A stretch of 64,000 nucleotides of DNA, taken from the NCBI RefSeq assembly GCF_051106095.1, contig NC_135788.1, forward strand, positions 38,092,001 to 38,156,000, written 5' to 3'. Within the stretch, counting starts at the first letter, position 1; the number at the start of each line of letters is the position of its first letter. Under the pieces are notes generated by a model. That model saw only the letters and a list, made by a program, of their open reading frames with translations. It had not been told where the DNA came from and ran no database searches. The stretch is from Pogona vitticeps. Its lineage: Eukaryota > Chordata > Lepidosauria > Squamata > Agamidae. Made by a program: the position numbers and the translations under genes. Below are positions 1 through 12,214 of this stretch, in pieces.

Positions 1-135
1 CAGTGTCTGTGAAGCAACCAGCATGAACCTGACACAACTCCGGGAGGCAGTAGAAGACAGGAGGGCCTGGCGTGCTCTGGTCCATGGGGTCACGAAGAGT
101 CGGACACGACTAAATGACTAAACACACACACACAG
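1..135 (+). mobile_element. BovB (RTE) LINE 3' end
   Basis: The text ending in CATGGGGTCACGAAGAGTC and then GGACACGACTAAATGACTAA is the well-known BovB 3' tail, followed by a short (CA)n run. Only the 3' end is in the window. BovB is abundant in squamates and ruminants. A second copy of the same tail lies at 3729-3880. Confidence 0.8.
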
Positions 136-784
136 TTGATTTTCACAGGGCAAGCAGGGCCATTGCTTGCTGCTGACAAAGGACTTCAGCCTCCAAGTCC
201 TGTCATAGCTGAATAGGCCCAGATACATTGGCCATAACTCAACTGAAAATTTAGAGTTGCATAAATGCAATGGTGTAACTTGGAACAGTGAATAGCCACT
301 AATTAATAAGTCCCCAGTTGAACTCCTAGTCTTATGCCAGTTGTGCAACTCTGTATTCAAATAGGAATTCAATAGAAGAGTAATTAATTAGCAGCTGTTT
401 GCTGTTCCAAGTAGCACCATTGCGCTTATACCAGCATAAATATTTTACTGCATTCTGGCCAGTATATAATTTTTGTAATACACATTTGAAGATACTTTAT
501 GGAAGGAACTGTGCAAGCTGTCAACAGTCCTCCACAATAAAGATCCCATTATAGCCTTGCAAGATCTGAGCCTTTTCAAATGACAGTTGAAAAGTGGAGA
601 AAAATGTCTGGAACATATATCCATTGGAATTAATTACTTATTTTAATCCTGTTTGAGTCTTTCCAGATAAGGTAAGCTGAGAATGTGGAATATTTCTCCT
701 CCCTCATCATTTTCTTCATATGTAGAGAGGTAATCTTGAAAGAGAGTCTTTGTCACACATGAAGGCTTTCCACACAACCCAAGA
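136..784. other. COLQ intron 1, no feature recognised
   Basis: AT-rich sequence without a convincing exon, RNA gene or recognisable repeat. Short open frames here have no family resemblance. Confidence 0.4.
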
Positions 785-997
785 CACTTGTCCAGCAGGC
801 TGAGGCAAAGAGGCAGTCCCAAAACCAGCAAAATCAGGGAGCTGGACAGGGGACAAATCATATTTGTCTTCAGTGTGGAAGCAATTGTCACTCTCATATT
901 GGCCTCCTCAGCCACACTAGATGCTGTTCCAAGTCCTCTATTCAGAGCACATTACCATAGTCTCTCGAGACTGAAGGATGCTAACCTAACCTAATAC
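785..997 (+). repeat. Interspersed repeat, copy A
   Basis: This stretch begins near TTGTCCAGCAGGCTGAGGC and ends near GAGACTGAAGGATGCTAACC. It is clearly similar over about 210 bp to 31264-31490 on the same strand, so it is a dispersed family. The family name is not known to me; a non-autonomous retroelement is a reasonable guess. Short open frames on both strands are incidental. Confidence 0.6.
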
Positions 998-1273
998 CCT
1001 GAAAATTCATGATTTCTGATCATGTAGAGAGGCTGCATTCATGGAGGATGTTATCCCTTTCAAACTGTAGCTCTCATTGTGAAGATAGTGGGAAGAGAGA
1101 CGGTGTAGTTGATTGCTTTCCTCATGCATTCAGGTTAATATTATTCTGACTGTATGAATGGGACAAGAAATTCAACATGGTTGCTACCAGTATATGCTGT
1201 GAGACACTGTATACAGCTCTGGAGAGTGTTTGAACAAGAACACAGCCTTGTTTTGCTCTGTTTGTAATAAGAA

Positions 1274-1348
1274 AAGCGAGGATGAGCACCGCGCCCTAGA
1301 GTCGGACACGACTGGACTAAATTTCAAGGGGAACCTTCACCTTTACCT
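1274..1348 (+). mobile_element. Sauria-type SINE, 3' tail only
   Basis: GGATGAGCACCGCGCCCTAG through AAGGGGAACCTTCACCTTTACC matches the last 70-75 bp of the three fuller SINE copies in this window (6211-6559, 7739-8090, 17751-18077). The tRNA-related head is absent. Confidence 0.7.
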
Positions 1349-1859
1349 AATAAGAAAGGCATCAGAGAGGATGCCATTGTGAGCTTGCATATTGTCATGG
1401 AATTCTCAAATTATATGTGTGAATTTCTCAGTATGCCAAAATTTCTTCCTGATTTTCCAAATAACTTCTCTGCACACCCTATAAAAAGATTTGGTCAAAC
1501 CAGTGAATTTTGTATAGAGGCTGACATGCTGCTCTTCACACTTTTCTTGTGGCTGTAGAATGGCAAAGTTCTTGTCAGCAGGGCCTCATTCCTTGTGGCA
1601 GCCACACTAAGTTACTGGTAAGAGGCCTCTCTCCAAGTGCCCTATGAAATGATGCAGAAGGATTCTTCCTAGAATTTTCCCAGTACTATTTAGAAACAAT
1701 ATGCCTTATACTCTGAGATGCTTAAAGGGGAGAAAACACTGGTGTTGATTTTTGATATCACACTGATGGGAAGATGTTCAATCTGTAAAATCTGTAGACC
1801 ATAACTAAAATCTCATTTTGCACAGTATGTGAGCTTTTATCTGCCAGTAATTGCACTCT

Positions 1860-2640
1860 TAATACAATCATGCTTCTGGACATGCAAAGATATCTTGATC
1901 TGTTCTCCTCCACCTGCAACAATTTTAGCCTCAAGATCAATACTAATAAGACAGTGATGATGTACCAGCCTGCTCTGGGTATACCGTACAAGGAATCAGT
2001 TCTGATGTTATACAAACACCCCTTACTACGTCAGAAAAGTTAATGTATCTTGGCTGCACTGTCTCCTGAAGCATCCTCATTGATGAATCCACGAATCTCT
2101 AAAACCAGCAATGCCTTTGGAAGACTTCAATCCTCTGTGTAGAATTGACATGGAATCAGTATTTCTGTTAAGATGAAGATGTACAAAGTTGTTATTCTAT
2201 TCTCTCTACATTATGGAGCAGATATGTGGATTATTTATCAATGCTATGTAAAAAAGTGCAGTCACTTTATCAATCCTCAGAGAATTCTTAACATCAAATA
2301 GCACAATAAAGTCCATGGCACTGAAGTTGTGAGCAAATGCAAGTGACAAACATTTTTACAATCTTAAAAGAACAACAACTTAGGTGGGCTAGCCATTTTG
2401 TCAGGATGTCGGATGATCGTCTCTCAAAATTTATCTCCTATGGAGATCTTGTTGCAAGTGCTCAGTTGCATGATGGACAAAAGAAACATTTCAAGGATTC
2501 AATGAAGACAACATTGAAAGATTTTAATATTGGTCATGTCAATGGGATAGCTCCCACTCAAAACTGAATTGTTTAGCAAAATGCCATCAAACAAGGGGCT
2601 GAGAAATTCAAAACAAAAAGGATCAAGGATGCACAAAGGA
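1860..2640 (+). mobile_element. Degraded non-LTR retrotransposon fragment
   Basis: Plus-strand translations give pieces typical of the C-terminal part of a LINE polyprotein, notably LRWASHFVRMSDDRLSK at 2382-2432 and GQKKHFKDSMKTTLKDF at 2475-2525, which recur in many non-LTR elements of animals. Several stops and frame shifts break it, so it is an old relic. I cannot assign the clade with certainty. Confidence 0.5.
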
Positions 2641-2647
2641 AGAGAGA

Positions 2648-2875
2648 CATGAGAACATAAGAAGAGCCCTGCTGGATCAGGCCAAGGGCCCATCTAATCC
2701 AGCTCCCTGTATCTCACAGTGGCCCCACCAGATGCCTCTGGGACCATATGAGAAACTAGATAGCTGTCTCCTGATACTCCTCCCCTGCATCTGGCATTTT
2801 GAGCTACCTTCCTTTGAAGCCTGAAGATTGTACATCCCCATCATGGCTTGTAACCTGCAACAGCCCAAGAAGCCC
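2648..2875 (+). repeat. Interspersed reptile repeat (SINE-like)
   Basis: AGAAGAGCCCTGCTGGATCA followed by the GGCCAAGGGCCCATCT phrase and CACAGTGGCCCCACCAGATG is a phrase I recognise as a common dispersed amniote/reptile repeat. It directly follows the LINE relic. Ends and target duplication are not resolved. Confidence 0.5.
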
Positions 2876-3658
2876 AGGATCAGTTAACCTGGCCCCACTG
2901 TTTCTGTATCTTCTATGAACACATTAGTTAATCACCAGTGTGTCCATCAATGTGCTATTGCTCACCTGTAATCATGTACATTTTCTGCTTTTGCCCCTAA
3001 ATGGTGAACCTGAGGGACATAGACATTTTCTGAAAATGAAGGGCAAGCTGTTCCACAACCATGAAATATTGATGGATACAGGAATGGAAGATGAAAACCA
3101 TACTAGGTGTTTGGGATTTAATCTTCTCTCAACATATAAGTGAAAATAGGGAGGTGATGTGGAATATTTGCAGAAGCTTAATGAAAATCATCTGTCAGAT
3201 TATAAAACCATTTGGAAAGTGACTAAAGTCTTGTTCTTGAAGCAGGTTTTTCAGGTGATTATTTCTAGAGATTTGCTTTGTTTTTGGTCACAGCAAACAT
3301 TTTGCTGTGTGTATTTTTATGTATTACATCTTATTTAATCGATGTTCTGTCTGTTCCAGATTTTTTTGTGGAGTTCTCCTTTCTGAGTGATGTCATGTTG
3401 CTCCTTTAGAAAACCAATGAACAATGTTATTATCATAAATATCACAGTTCAAAAAAACCAACAGCAAATACAGACAAAAGGGTGACCTCAAGTTTTAATC
3501 AGATGACTCACTGCTTTCTTTTGTAATATATTCTTGCAGGTGTATTTGCTTATTTTGAAAAAATAATCTTCATATTTCTTTGAAACTGTGGGTGTGAGAA
3601 ACCTATGGTGCCTTTGTAATGTTCATATTTATTTTATATACAGTGAGACATTATTAAA

Positions 3659-3698
3659 AAGCTAGATCCAGTGCTAGATCTAGCATTGGATCTAGCTT
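3659..3698. repeat. 40-bp palindrome
   Basis: Two 20-base arms with no spacer pair with one mismatch; the centre is TGCTAGATCTAGCA. Part of the same word (AAGCTAGATCCA) recurs at 3718-3729, immediately before the BovB insertion. Confidence 0.85.
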
Positions 3699-3728
3699 AT
3701 AATTATCCATTATAATAAGCTAGATCCA

Positions 3729-3880
3729 AGGAGACGACAGAGGATGAGATGGCTGGACAGTGTCATCGAAGCTACCAACATGAATTTTACCAAACTCCGG
3801 TAGGCAGTGGAAGACAGGAGGGCCTGGTGTGCTGTGGTCCATGGGGTCACAAAGAGTTGGACATGACTTAACAACAACAA
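3729..3880 (+). mobile_element. BovB LINE 3' end inserted beside a palindrome
   Basis: The sequence contains AGACAGGAGGGCCTGG and CATGGGGTCACAAAGAGTTG and ends in AACAACAACA, the BovB 3' end. It is flanked by AGATCCAA on the left (3722-3729) and on the right (3881-3888), consistent with a short target duplication, and resumes interrupted text (GATCCAATGCTAA). Confidence 0.75.
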
Positions 3881-3889
3881 GATCCAATG

Positions 3890-6195
3890 CTAATCCCACC
3901 TTGAGTAGGCCAACTGAAATAACCAGGAATTGTTAAGGGGACTAATATTATACTTAGCTCAATATGTATGATAGAATGTATAATAATATCATTTAAGGTC
4001 ATGTAGTCTAAACCAAATAACATACGTAGTTTATTTAAAAATCTACCGATCAAGCAAGTGTTTCAGGACCTAGCAGGAAGTAATTCTGGTTATAAAGCAG
4101 TGTCATTCCAGCCCCTCATAACCCTAAATCAAAGCCAGGGATTGCAGTTTCATTGCTGTTTTGGCAAATGTTTTTGATATTTAGTCTGAACAAACCAGTC
4201 AGTGTCCCTGCAACACTGCAGTTCAGTATGTGACTCAAAAAACATGGCAAGTTATTAATGAGGGTTTTTTGTGCCCTAGCAACAACTCAGCCACAGCTAA
4301 TCTTAAAGGAGCATCCTTCACATGAAAGGATAACATGGGCCGCACCATAACATATTAAAGGGTTAAGAAAGGAAGCATCCATCAAGACAGAGTACCCACA
4401 ATGGCAATACATTTAGAAAGAGATGTCCATTGGAGAAAACATATTAAAAGAACCTTTTGCAGATAGTCACGCCTCCACATCTGATGCTACCAACAGTTGT
4501 TTGGTGCAACATAAGCACAGCAAAAAGCAGAATCACAATCACATGTCTGCTGATGTTTGCTCATGTAACATAACACCCTGAAGCATTTCCTCCAGAAATG
4601 ATGCTTCAGCACCAAGAAATCCGGTTGGCTACACTTGACAGGATCATTCACTATTTCTAGGAGCAACCTGGGCACATGCTTCCAGAGAGGTTGAGCTGGG
4701 TGAAAATTAATCTTTATAACCGTACCAAAGGCCAAGAAGCCTTTTGTTTTGTTTGCATTAAATGGCTTATAAGTGGCTCGCTTATGGTCATAATAAATCA
4801 TTTTGAATTTGAATTACTTTATAACCCCCATGGGTCATTTTTGAAGCAATATATAAATGGCTGTTCTTTTGTAATATTCAGTTTAAATCTGTGACTCGAT
4901 TGGTTTCACGTTATCTTTTTTGACGTCTAGTTGCAACCATATAGTTCTCTTAACCTCTTTGTTTGTGATGTGTTGTCACAGAAAGGCACCTATTGATAAG
5001 AAAAAAGGCATCCAATGGCCACTGGTTTCAAAAATATCTTGGAAAATAGCTAAGAAAGTATTTTTATAATGATAGGAAACAGAGATCACCCTTAAGGAAT
5101 GCATAATATGACTAGGTTTACACTTGGCAAGCACAATGTTTGAACCAGGCTCGTCTAAAAACAAACTACCTCTTGTTGCCAGAGAGAAATAATTATCTGG
5201 GATTCTGGGCTGAGAACAACTAAACATGTGAAGGAGTATTAAAATAGACTGGAATGCAGACTAAAATAAATGGGGTTTCCTTTCCTACTGTGCAATGGCA
5301 ACCATAAAACATGGAGCATGTACAGATGCCATGCTCAGGCACATAGAAATTAGCAACAACAGTGCTCTCCCTTTTTGCATTTTCTGAGGGACAAACAATA
5401 ACTTATGTCACACAGTAGGTAAAAGAACCTTGTGTTTTGTTTTTCTCTCTCCAATGGAGGGAGATACAAGTCCAGTCTGACTTGGGAGCACAGAACACAG
5501 GGAGGGAAATTTATATCTCCTCTACCAACTACTCCCTCCTCCAAATGCACACACCATCTGTGTGAGGGCTAAAAAAAGAAAAGCCTCAATTGACACCAAT
5601 GGAAGGTTTTGTTTTGTTTGTTCTAGTTGAGCTCAGGCATTTATGGGAGGAATATCTCCGTGTAAGCACACACTTCTGTAACCCACACATAGTGATCACA
5701 ATCCAGATTGGGCCTGCATGTGGAAAAGATATACTAAAGCAGTTTATATGTAAGAAATGCCCTGAAAGACCAAGTGTGTGGAGAGGACTCAGGATTGCAC
5801 TCGTTAGCCTTCCCCTATCAATCAACATGTGGAGGGCAGAGTGTGGCCTGTAACTATGATCCATGTCCCTTCTCCATGTAAAGAGTCTACATGCTCTTGA
5901 ACAGTCTGAAAATGATGAAAATCTGCTCTTAGTTCACCAAATGAAGTGGAACAGAGATGGGAAAGCTACTTTGAGAAGGGGGAGGGTGATCTACTGGTAT
6001 CATTACCAGATCAGAGCAGTCCAGTTGCATCAGTGGAATTTACCTAGGTATAGACTCCCTATCCAGCAACTAATTCAATGGTTTGCTCTACTTGAGACTG
6101 CTAACCGGATTTGAAGTTTGAAGGACAATCCCCAGAACATCACATCCAGTACGGCCATGCTGTCTGCAGCATCTTATAGTGCAGAAAAGAAACAT
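3890..6195. other. COLQ intron 1, no feature recognised
   Basis: AT-rich sequence with only short random open frames. No collagen-like Gly-X-Y exon, RNA gene or clear repeat is visible. Confidence 0.35.
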
Positions 6196-6210
6196 TTATG
6201 GGGGGAAGTT

Positions 6211-6559
6211 AAGGTAAAGATAAAGGTTCTCCTTGACAATTTTTGTCCAGGCGTGTTCAACTCTAGGGGGCGGTGCTCATCCCCGTTTCCAAGCCATAGA
6301 GCCAGCGTTTTGTCTGAAGACAATCTTCTGTGGTCACACAGCCAGTGGGTCTTCGACCGGAATGCTGTTACCTTCCCACCGAGGTGGTCCCTATTTATCT
6401 ACTCGCATTTGCATGCTTTCGAACTGCTAGGTTGGCGGGAGCTGAGACAAGCGACAGGCACTCACTCCGTTGTATGGATTCGATCTTACAGCTGAAGATC
6501 TACAGAGCTTACAACACAGAGGCTTCTGCAGTTTAACCCGCAGTGCCACCACGTCCCTC
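6211..6559 (-). mobile_element. Sauria-type SINE with 13-bp target duplication
   Basis: On the minus strand it starts GGGACGTGGTGGCACTGCGG (A-box region) and continues with a degenerate B box around AGATCGAATCC. It ends in the BovB-like tail AGGGGGCGGTGCTCATC (plus-strand reading) and ACCTTTATCTTTACC. It is flanked by perfect direct repeats ATGGGGGGAAGTT at 6198-6210 and 6560-6572. Such SINEs are known to use the BovB machinery through the shared 3' tail. Open frames here are SINE shadows. Confidence 0.88.
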
Positions 6560-6574
6560 ATGGGGGGAAGTTAT

Positions 6575-7727
6575 CTACCATTAACCTAGAGCAAGAGAGA
6601 CCTATTCTCCTATAAACAATGATTAGCCTTTTATTTTTTTTCTTAATTTTTTTTTCTTAAATGTATGTAGCTGCCATTTTTCATGGTGTACAGTCAGAAA
6701 GGCCAGCTGCATTATCTCAGGCCCAAACGAGACACAATGTTTGTCTGAATTCAATTAACACAGATTTATTTCTTATTTAAGTAATGGGAAGCTTGAGGGA
6801 ATCTCCCAACCCCACATTAAATCATGCACTGAAGCTAAATGTTAGTTTCCCTTGAAATGCAAACAGCAGCTTCAGTGATTTTTGTTGGGGAGAAAAGAAA
6901 TAATCTTCCTTTCCTTTCTTTCCAGTGGTTGCTATTTCTATATCTAACAAAAACATGCATGCTAATTGGAGTCATATTATTAGTATCATCTCTACCTTTG
7001 CTCTAATTGTAATCCTGATAGAAAGCAAGCTCTTTAATTCCCTATTAATCTCAACAGAAGTTTTGTCAAAATCTATCCTTTAATATATTTATCGTATTCC
7101 TCTGGTCAGATACCAGAAGATTGTTTCCTAGCTCAGTATCTCATTTTTCTGCGTGAATAAATGCTTTTAAGTTTTTTAAATTCACTCAGTGTTATGCAGC
7201 ACCATAGAGGTGTGTTGTTGTTTTTTTGTTTTTTTGTTTTTGGTAGAATTCAAGTCACTCCAAAAAGGCATTGCTTTTTCAGGCTTGATGCTAACATATC
7301 AAGGGGTTTGTATTACTATTTGTGTAACAGACAATGATAAGAAGAGACCTATTCAACCATTTATGGAATTCAGCACAGTCAATACAGTTAGAAGGGAGTG
7401 TCTAACTATTGCTCTCTCCTCCATCATCATGTTTTCCTTGTGAATAGCAATGAGTCTGGAGAGAGGTTCCCTCTTGTGTATGGGCTTTGCATATGAGCAA
7501 GAACCCAGATTTTCCAGGGTTCTTGCTCACATGTAGGACCTGCATTCAAACAGGGAATTATCTTCAGAACTGCCAAACATGTAGAGAAAAAAGGGCAGAT
7601 GGGGATGGAGCTAGGCTCTCCTCTAACTGTGTTGACATCACTTAATTCTGTAGCAAGGCCTTGAGAGATGAACCAGTCATCGTGAATGGATGGAAGCTAG
7701 CTACCTGGGCTCCAATTAATGTGGCTT
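6575..7727. other. COLQ intron 1, only a short hairpin
   Basis: No exon or named repeat is seen. A perfect 13-bp inverted repeat (TGAGCAAGAACCC, 7494-7506, and its complement at 7517-7529) has a 10-nt loop. Confidence 0.4.
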
Positions 7728-7738
7728 TAAAGAGAAGG

Positions 7739-8090
7739 TAAAAAGTAAAGGTAAAGGTTCTCCTTGACAATTTTTGTCCAGGTGTGTTCGACTCTAGGGG
7801 GCGGTGCTCATCCCCGTTTCCAAGCCATAGAGCCAGCGTTTTGTCCGAAGACAATCTTCCATGGTCACATGGCCAGTGCGACTTAGACACGGAACGCTGT
7901 TACCTTCCCACCGAGGTGGTCCCTATTTATCTACTTGCATTTGCATGCTTTCGAACCGCTAGGTTGGCGGGAGCTGGGACGAGCGACGGGCGCTCACTCT
8001 GTTGCGTGGATTCGATCTTATGACTGCTGGTCTTCTAACCCTGCAGCACAGGCTTCTGCGGTTTAGCCCTCAGCGCCACCACGTCCCCAG
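7739..8090 (-). mobile_element. Sauria-type SINE with 11-bp target duplication
   Basis: Same family and orientation as 6211-6559. It is bounded by TAAAGAGAAGG at 7728-7738 and 8091-8101. The head on the minus strand is GGGACGTGGTGGCGCTGAGG. The body looks better preserved than the first copy. Confidence 0.88.
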
Positions 8091-8101
8091 TAAAGAGAAG
8101 G

Positions 8102-9619
8102 CACTAGAATGGTAATTCAGTGTCACATCTGCCTATTCATATGAAAGTGCCTGAACATGATGCTTGTCAGCTGAAGCATTCCTCTAGGTTCACCCATCTA
8201 CTAAAGTTATATGAGTGGTGACTGGAGACACGGCCTCTTCACTGTGACACCCTGAGTGCATTTATACAGCCCAGATATAGCAATCTGACATCACTTCAGC
8301 TACCATAACACTATGCATCCCAAAGCAATCCAAGTGTTATATTTTGGTGAGGTAATTTAGAGCTCTCTGGTTCATGGAGTGTGCTCTGTCTAGCAGATAA
8401 TTCTCACCAATTCCAGTTGTTCCTATGCAGTTTCAAACTTCTTCAGAAAACTTCTTAAGCATGCACATAGCCCAACTGCCCCTTTTCTCTGAGGTAAAGA
8501 GTTTTAAACACACTTGCTAAGGAATAAGTCCCAAAAATATATTTATTAAATAGGTTTAGGATTGCTCCGTAGGCTGTAATCCTATGCATGCTTAAGGGAA
8601 TAAGCCTCATTGAATGATTTTTCCTCTAAAACAAAAGTTTTGCAAAATTAATAATTGATTCATGGATGAACAGAGAAAGAGAGTGTGGCCTGAAACAACT
8701 GTTCTGTGCTGAAATATAACCAATAAAACTTCTGAAGTTTAGAAAATTTACCTGGTCTAAAATGTTGTAGCCAGATTATTGACTATAACTGGTTACAGGG
8801 AGCATATAACTCCCCTTTACACCAGTTCCGCTAGCTTTCAGGCCGTTTCTGGGTCTAAATTAAAGCAGTAGTTATGACACATAAATCACTATTTGAAAGA
8901 CTGCATCTCCCCATATGAGCCTTCCCAGACTTTAAAAATTGTTGTGCATGTACTAAGCTGCTCCTTCTGAGGGCATTGGGGCCAAGGCCCTTTTCCTGGT
9001 TCCAGGGCCCTCATAATTATGTCTCGTAAGGACTTTTCAGTAGCTGCTCACAGACAGCAGAATTCCCTTTCTCAAGGTACTAGGACATCTCCCTCCCTGC
9101 TGCCCTTCTTCTGTGGCAGATAAAGGCTTTTCTCTTTGGGCCAGCTTTTGGTTATTGATCAAGATGCAAATAAAGTGCTTTCCCCCCCACTGTGCCAGAA
9201 TTCTTGAATTTATTCACAAGATCACCACACATGCTTCAAACACTCCTTCTACTCCTCCATCGTTTCCAAAATAACCATCACTCTTTTAGACATTTGAAAC
9301 CTGTTACATTGTATGTGGTATATCAGGAAATGCTATTGTTCATTTCAGAATTCAAAACAGAAAATGTAGGTTTTACAAAAGCCAGCAGCAAGGAATTTAA
9401 AACAAAGCAGGTGGGAGTCCACTTCCAAAAAGTAATTTCCAGGAATTTGGTATTTTCCATCTAGAGGACTGTAGTGAACAACTGTAGTGTTTTTTCTTAC
9501 AAGGCTGTTGTTCTTTTCTTTTCTTCTTTAAACATCTCCCTTTTATGTGTCTTTTTTGTTATTGCTTTGGTTTTTAAAAAGGTTCCACTGTCCTTTAATA
9601 TTATTAAATTATGGATCTG
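8102..9619. other. COLQ intron 1, weak repeat remnants
   Basis: A phrase like GTAATCCTATGCATGCTTAAG (from 8578) belongs to a common reptile dispersed repeat, but its limits are unclear. No exon or RNA gene is seen. Confidence 0.35.
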
Positions 9620-9629
9620 TCACTGTCCT

Positions 9630-9692
9630 CCTCCTTGCCATTTTTAAAGCCACTTTGGGCCCCTGAACTGGGAGAAAGAAGGGATACAAATG
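9630..9692 (+). mobile_element. L2/CR1-type LINE 3' tail
   Basis: The phrase GGGCCCCTGAACTGGGAGAAAG leading to GGGATACAAATG resembles the last bases of the CR1/L2-type LINEs in reptiles. It runs directly into a (GGAT)n array. Confidence 0.45.
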
Positions 9693-9695
9693 AAA

Positions 9696-9756
9696 AAATG
9701 GATGGATGGATGGATGGATGGATGGATGGATGGATGGATGGATGGATGGATGGATG
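9696..9756 (+). repeat. (ATGG)n microsatellite, about 15 units
   Basis: Uninterrupted ATGG/GGAT tetranucleotide run directly downstream of a LINE tail. The reverse-strand frame encoding repeated HPSI is an artefact of the array. Confidence 0.95.
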
Positions 9757-9759
9757 AGA

Positions 9760-11399
9760 TATCTCTCAAGAAAAAACACCTGATTTATTAAGCTTCTGCA
9801 ATTTTTTTTCAGATTTATTTTCTCTGTGTCTCTAATGACGATGGTTTTGCTCAACTCCTAGTTATTGTGAAGTACCATATATTTCCACCTAAATAAATTT
9901 GGATGGAGATAAAGAGTTCTCTTTAGATGAAGAAATTTTGATTTGCTCACAGTGAATCAAAGTCAAGAATACATATCTGCAGGAGATATTACTGCAGCTT
10001 CATTAGAATATTATACATTAGTCACTGACACTTTTATAGTTTCAGAAGGTCCTGAATTTAAAAAGAACATTAAATTCTAAAAAAATAATAATGCCAGGAA
10101 TTAGTACTTGTTGCAAAATATAAAAAGCCTGCTACTACAGACACACTTTATTTGATGCTTTAAAAGACTTCCCCAGAATTTTCCCTTCACAACATGTTAT
10201 CGCCTGAGGTAGATCAATGAGCACACTTGCACACTAAATGTGAGTGTAAGCGTACATACTATCCAAGGATGGTCATGTTCCTTAGGCATTGGAGCCAGAA
10301 AAGCTCATATGCACTTCTCCCTCACCTTGGATGTACAAATAATTTAATAATAAATAAAACAATTAACTATTTACAGTCCTTTCATGGCAGCCTGAAGCTC
10401 TGCCTTGTGCAAGGGCCAGCTCTGACCATTACTGCTTCCAGTAACAGCAGTTCTAGAGCAGAGATTTTTTTTCTGTACCTGTCAACAATCTTGTTGTGAA
10501 CTGCCTTGATTTTAGGAGAAAGATTGCACATGACTCAAATAAAAATATACACCCCTGCAATTACATTGAAACCTAGTACTGTGTCCCTTTAGAATGAATT
10601 TGTAAAACTGGGATCTTAAGATTCACAAAAAACCCCACAAAGTCTAGAATTGTTTGAAGCCAAGTTATTCTTAGTCTTTATACTGGAAAAGTAAATTTCT
10701 GTCACAGCAAGGGGAGGCAGGAACAGTTGAAAGAAAGGTGTTTTCCGTTCCCTCTCTTCTTTCCAGTGGATACAGCTGAAGGAAAGCCTGCTGGATTAAC
10801 AGAGAAAATAGGATTCTCTCCACAGAGACCATCCATGCCCTTTACCTTGTGCCGATCAGGGATTTGCTTGTGAGGCTTTTGCTTGCTATGAAAGTCATCT
10901 GAGCATTTTATTAGTGTCATTGCCATGGCCCGAAGATGTTTACTTTAATAATATCCAGCTCTTGCAGTGCTGAACAAGGTCTGGGATATATTAGCAAGGG
11001 CAGATATACACTGCGATATGAATCATCTCTCCTCTCATCTGTTTCATTTACGCCTCTGTAAAAAAATACAGCCCTTCAAGTGAACATTTGCTAATGAATA
11101 AGCCTATTTGCTCACTGATAGGGAAGTTTATGAATATGGTCTATTTAAAAGATGTCAGTAACATCTCCTAACATCAGGAATAATAAAATAAAGCATAGAG
11201 GAGAAGAGGTCTAAACCAGGGAAAACAATTGCTTATTGATTCATGCAAACTTGCAATTAAGCATGCAATTTGCATTTTTATGGTGTTTTCCCCCTTCAAT
11301 CTCTGCAAAAGTACAAAATCTGAGTGGTTAGAGTAGCAGGAAGATTCAATAACAGAGCAATGTAAGTCACTAAGAAAGCAAAGCAAAGGCGCAATTTAC
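9760..11399. other. COLQ intron 1, proximal part
   Basis: No exon, RNA gene or strong repeat is seen. This is the intron sequence directly downstream of the COLQ exon 1 donor on the minus strand. Confidence 0.4.
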
Positions 11400-11505
11400 C
11401 TGTGGAAATTGAGAAGACACTGTCAACAAAAGAATTCTGAGACAGAGCAAAGCAGAAAAGGAGTTGAAGGTAAAGTCCCAATGCCACACAGCTAAGGATG
11501 ACCAT
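11400..11505 (-). CDS. COLQ: COLQ exon 1, signal peptide (partial gene)
   Basis: Minus-strand ATG at 11505 opens 35 codons plus one base, ending at a donor CACAG|GTAAATTG. The peptide starts MVILSCVALGLYLQLLFC and continues ALSQNSFVDSVFSIST, which lines up with my recollection of human COLQ (MVVLNPMTLGIYLQLFF). COLQ is the collagenous tail subunit that anchors acetylcholinesterase tetramers in the synaptic basal lamina. This exon supplies the secretion signal and the first mature residues; the proline-rich attachment domain and collagen repeats are encoded downstream, outside the window. Position next to HACL1 in the same orientation matches human gene order, which supports the call. No other COLQ exon was found in 1-11399, so intron 1 exceeds 11 kb. 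Confidence 0.82.
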
Positions 11506-11760
11506 GCTGGCTGCCAGCTGTGTAATCCCAATATGTGGATTTCTTGGCTACTGTCTTCTCTGCCTGCCTGCTTTGCTTCTTTGCTTGCTGCTCTCTTTTG
11601 CTCTTTCACTGGCTGGGTATGTTTATGTGTGCAAGGCTTTCTCTTCTATCTGTGTGTGTGTGAGAGAGCGAGCTTTACAGAGCAAGAATGCTAACCATTT
11701 CCCATTAAATCTTCCCCTTACACTAGACAGGGCTATATTTAACTCAAGTACTGGATCAGA
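11506..11760 (-). promoter_or_regulatory. Probable COLQ 5' UTR and promoter region
   Basis: This sequence lies directly upstream of the COLQ ATG on the minus strand. It is purine-rich on that strand. An AT-rich TTAAATATAGC (minus strand, near 11731-11741) could be a TATA-like site. No transcription start can be fixed from sequence alone. Confidence 0.3.
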
Positions 11761-12214
11761 TGCCCCCATCACAAATACCATCTATTAAAATATAGCCAGA
11801 GGACTAATGAGGGGGGGGGCAATTCTCAACTGAATGGAAAAGCACATCCCTGGCTGGCAATCAGACAAGCACTGAGATAATTCCATTCATTAAATATTGG
11901 TCTCCTTCTCTCTCTTTTGTTAACGATTCCACACTAGGGATATGGGCACAATTCGTTCATGTTTCTGTATACCAAGTCTGGTCTTTGTAACTAATTTGAA
12001 AATATTGTAATATTAGAGTGTTTAATACTCTTTCTAGAGTGTACATTGCATATCACTAGGCCCAGGAAGACAATGGCCCAAATCCTATTTGCATACAGTT
12101 ATATTGTGACCATGGAAAGGGCACACGTCTCTGGCTGTATATTTTGGTCCTGAAGGTCAAGATTGCTTTTAATACATGCATGTTGTTACTCCTGGGTAAT
12201 TACAATTTTTCATT

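Noticed and set aside
6211-6559. tRNA gene from the A/B-box-like sequences
   Set aside because: The boxes belong to a tRNA-derived SINE with target duplications; no cloverleaf with an intact anticodon arm is evident.
9609-9854. Protein with repeated HPSI units
   Set aside because: Translation of the (ATGG)n microsatellite.
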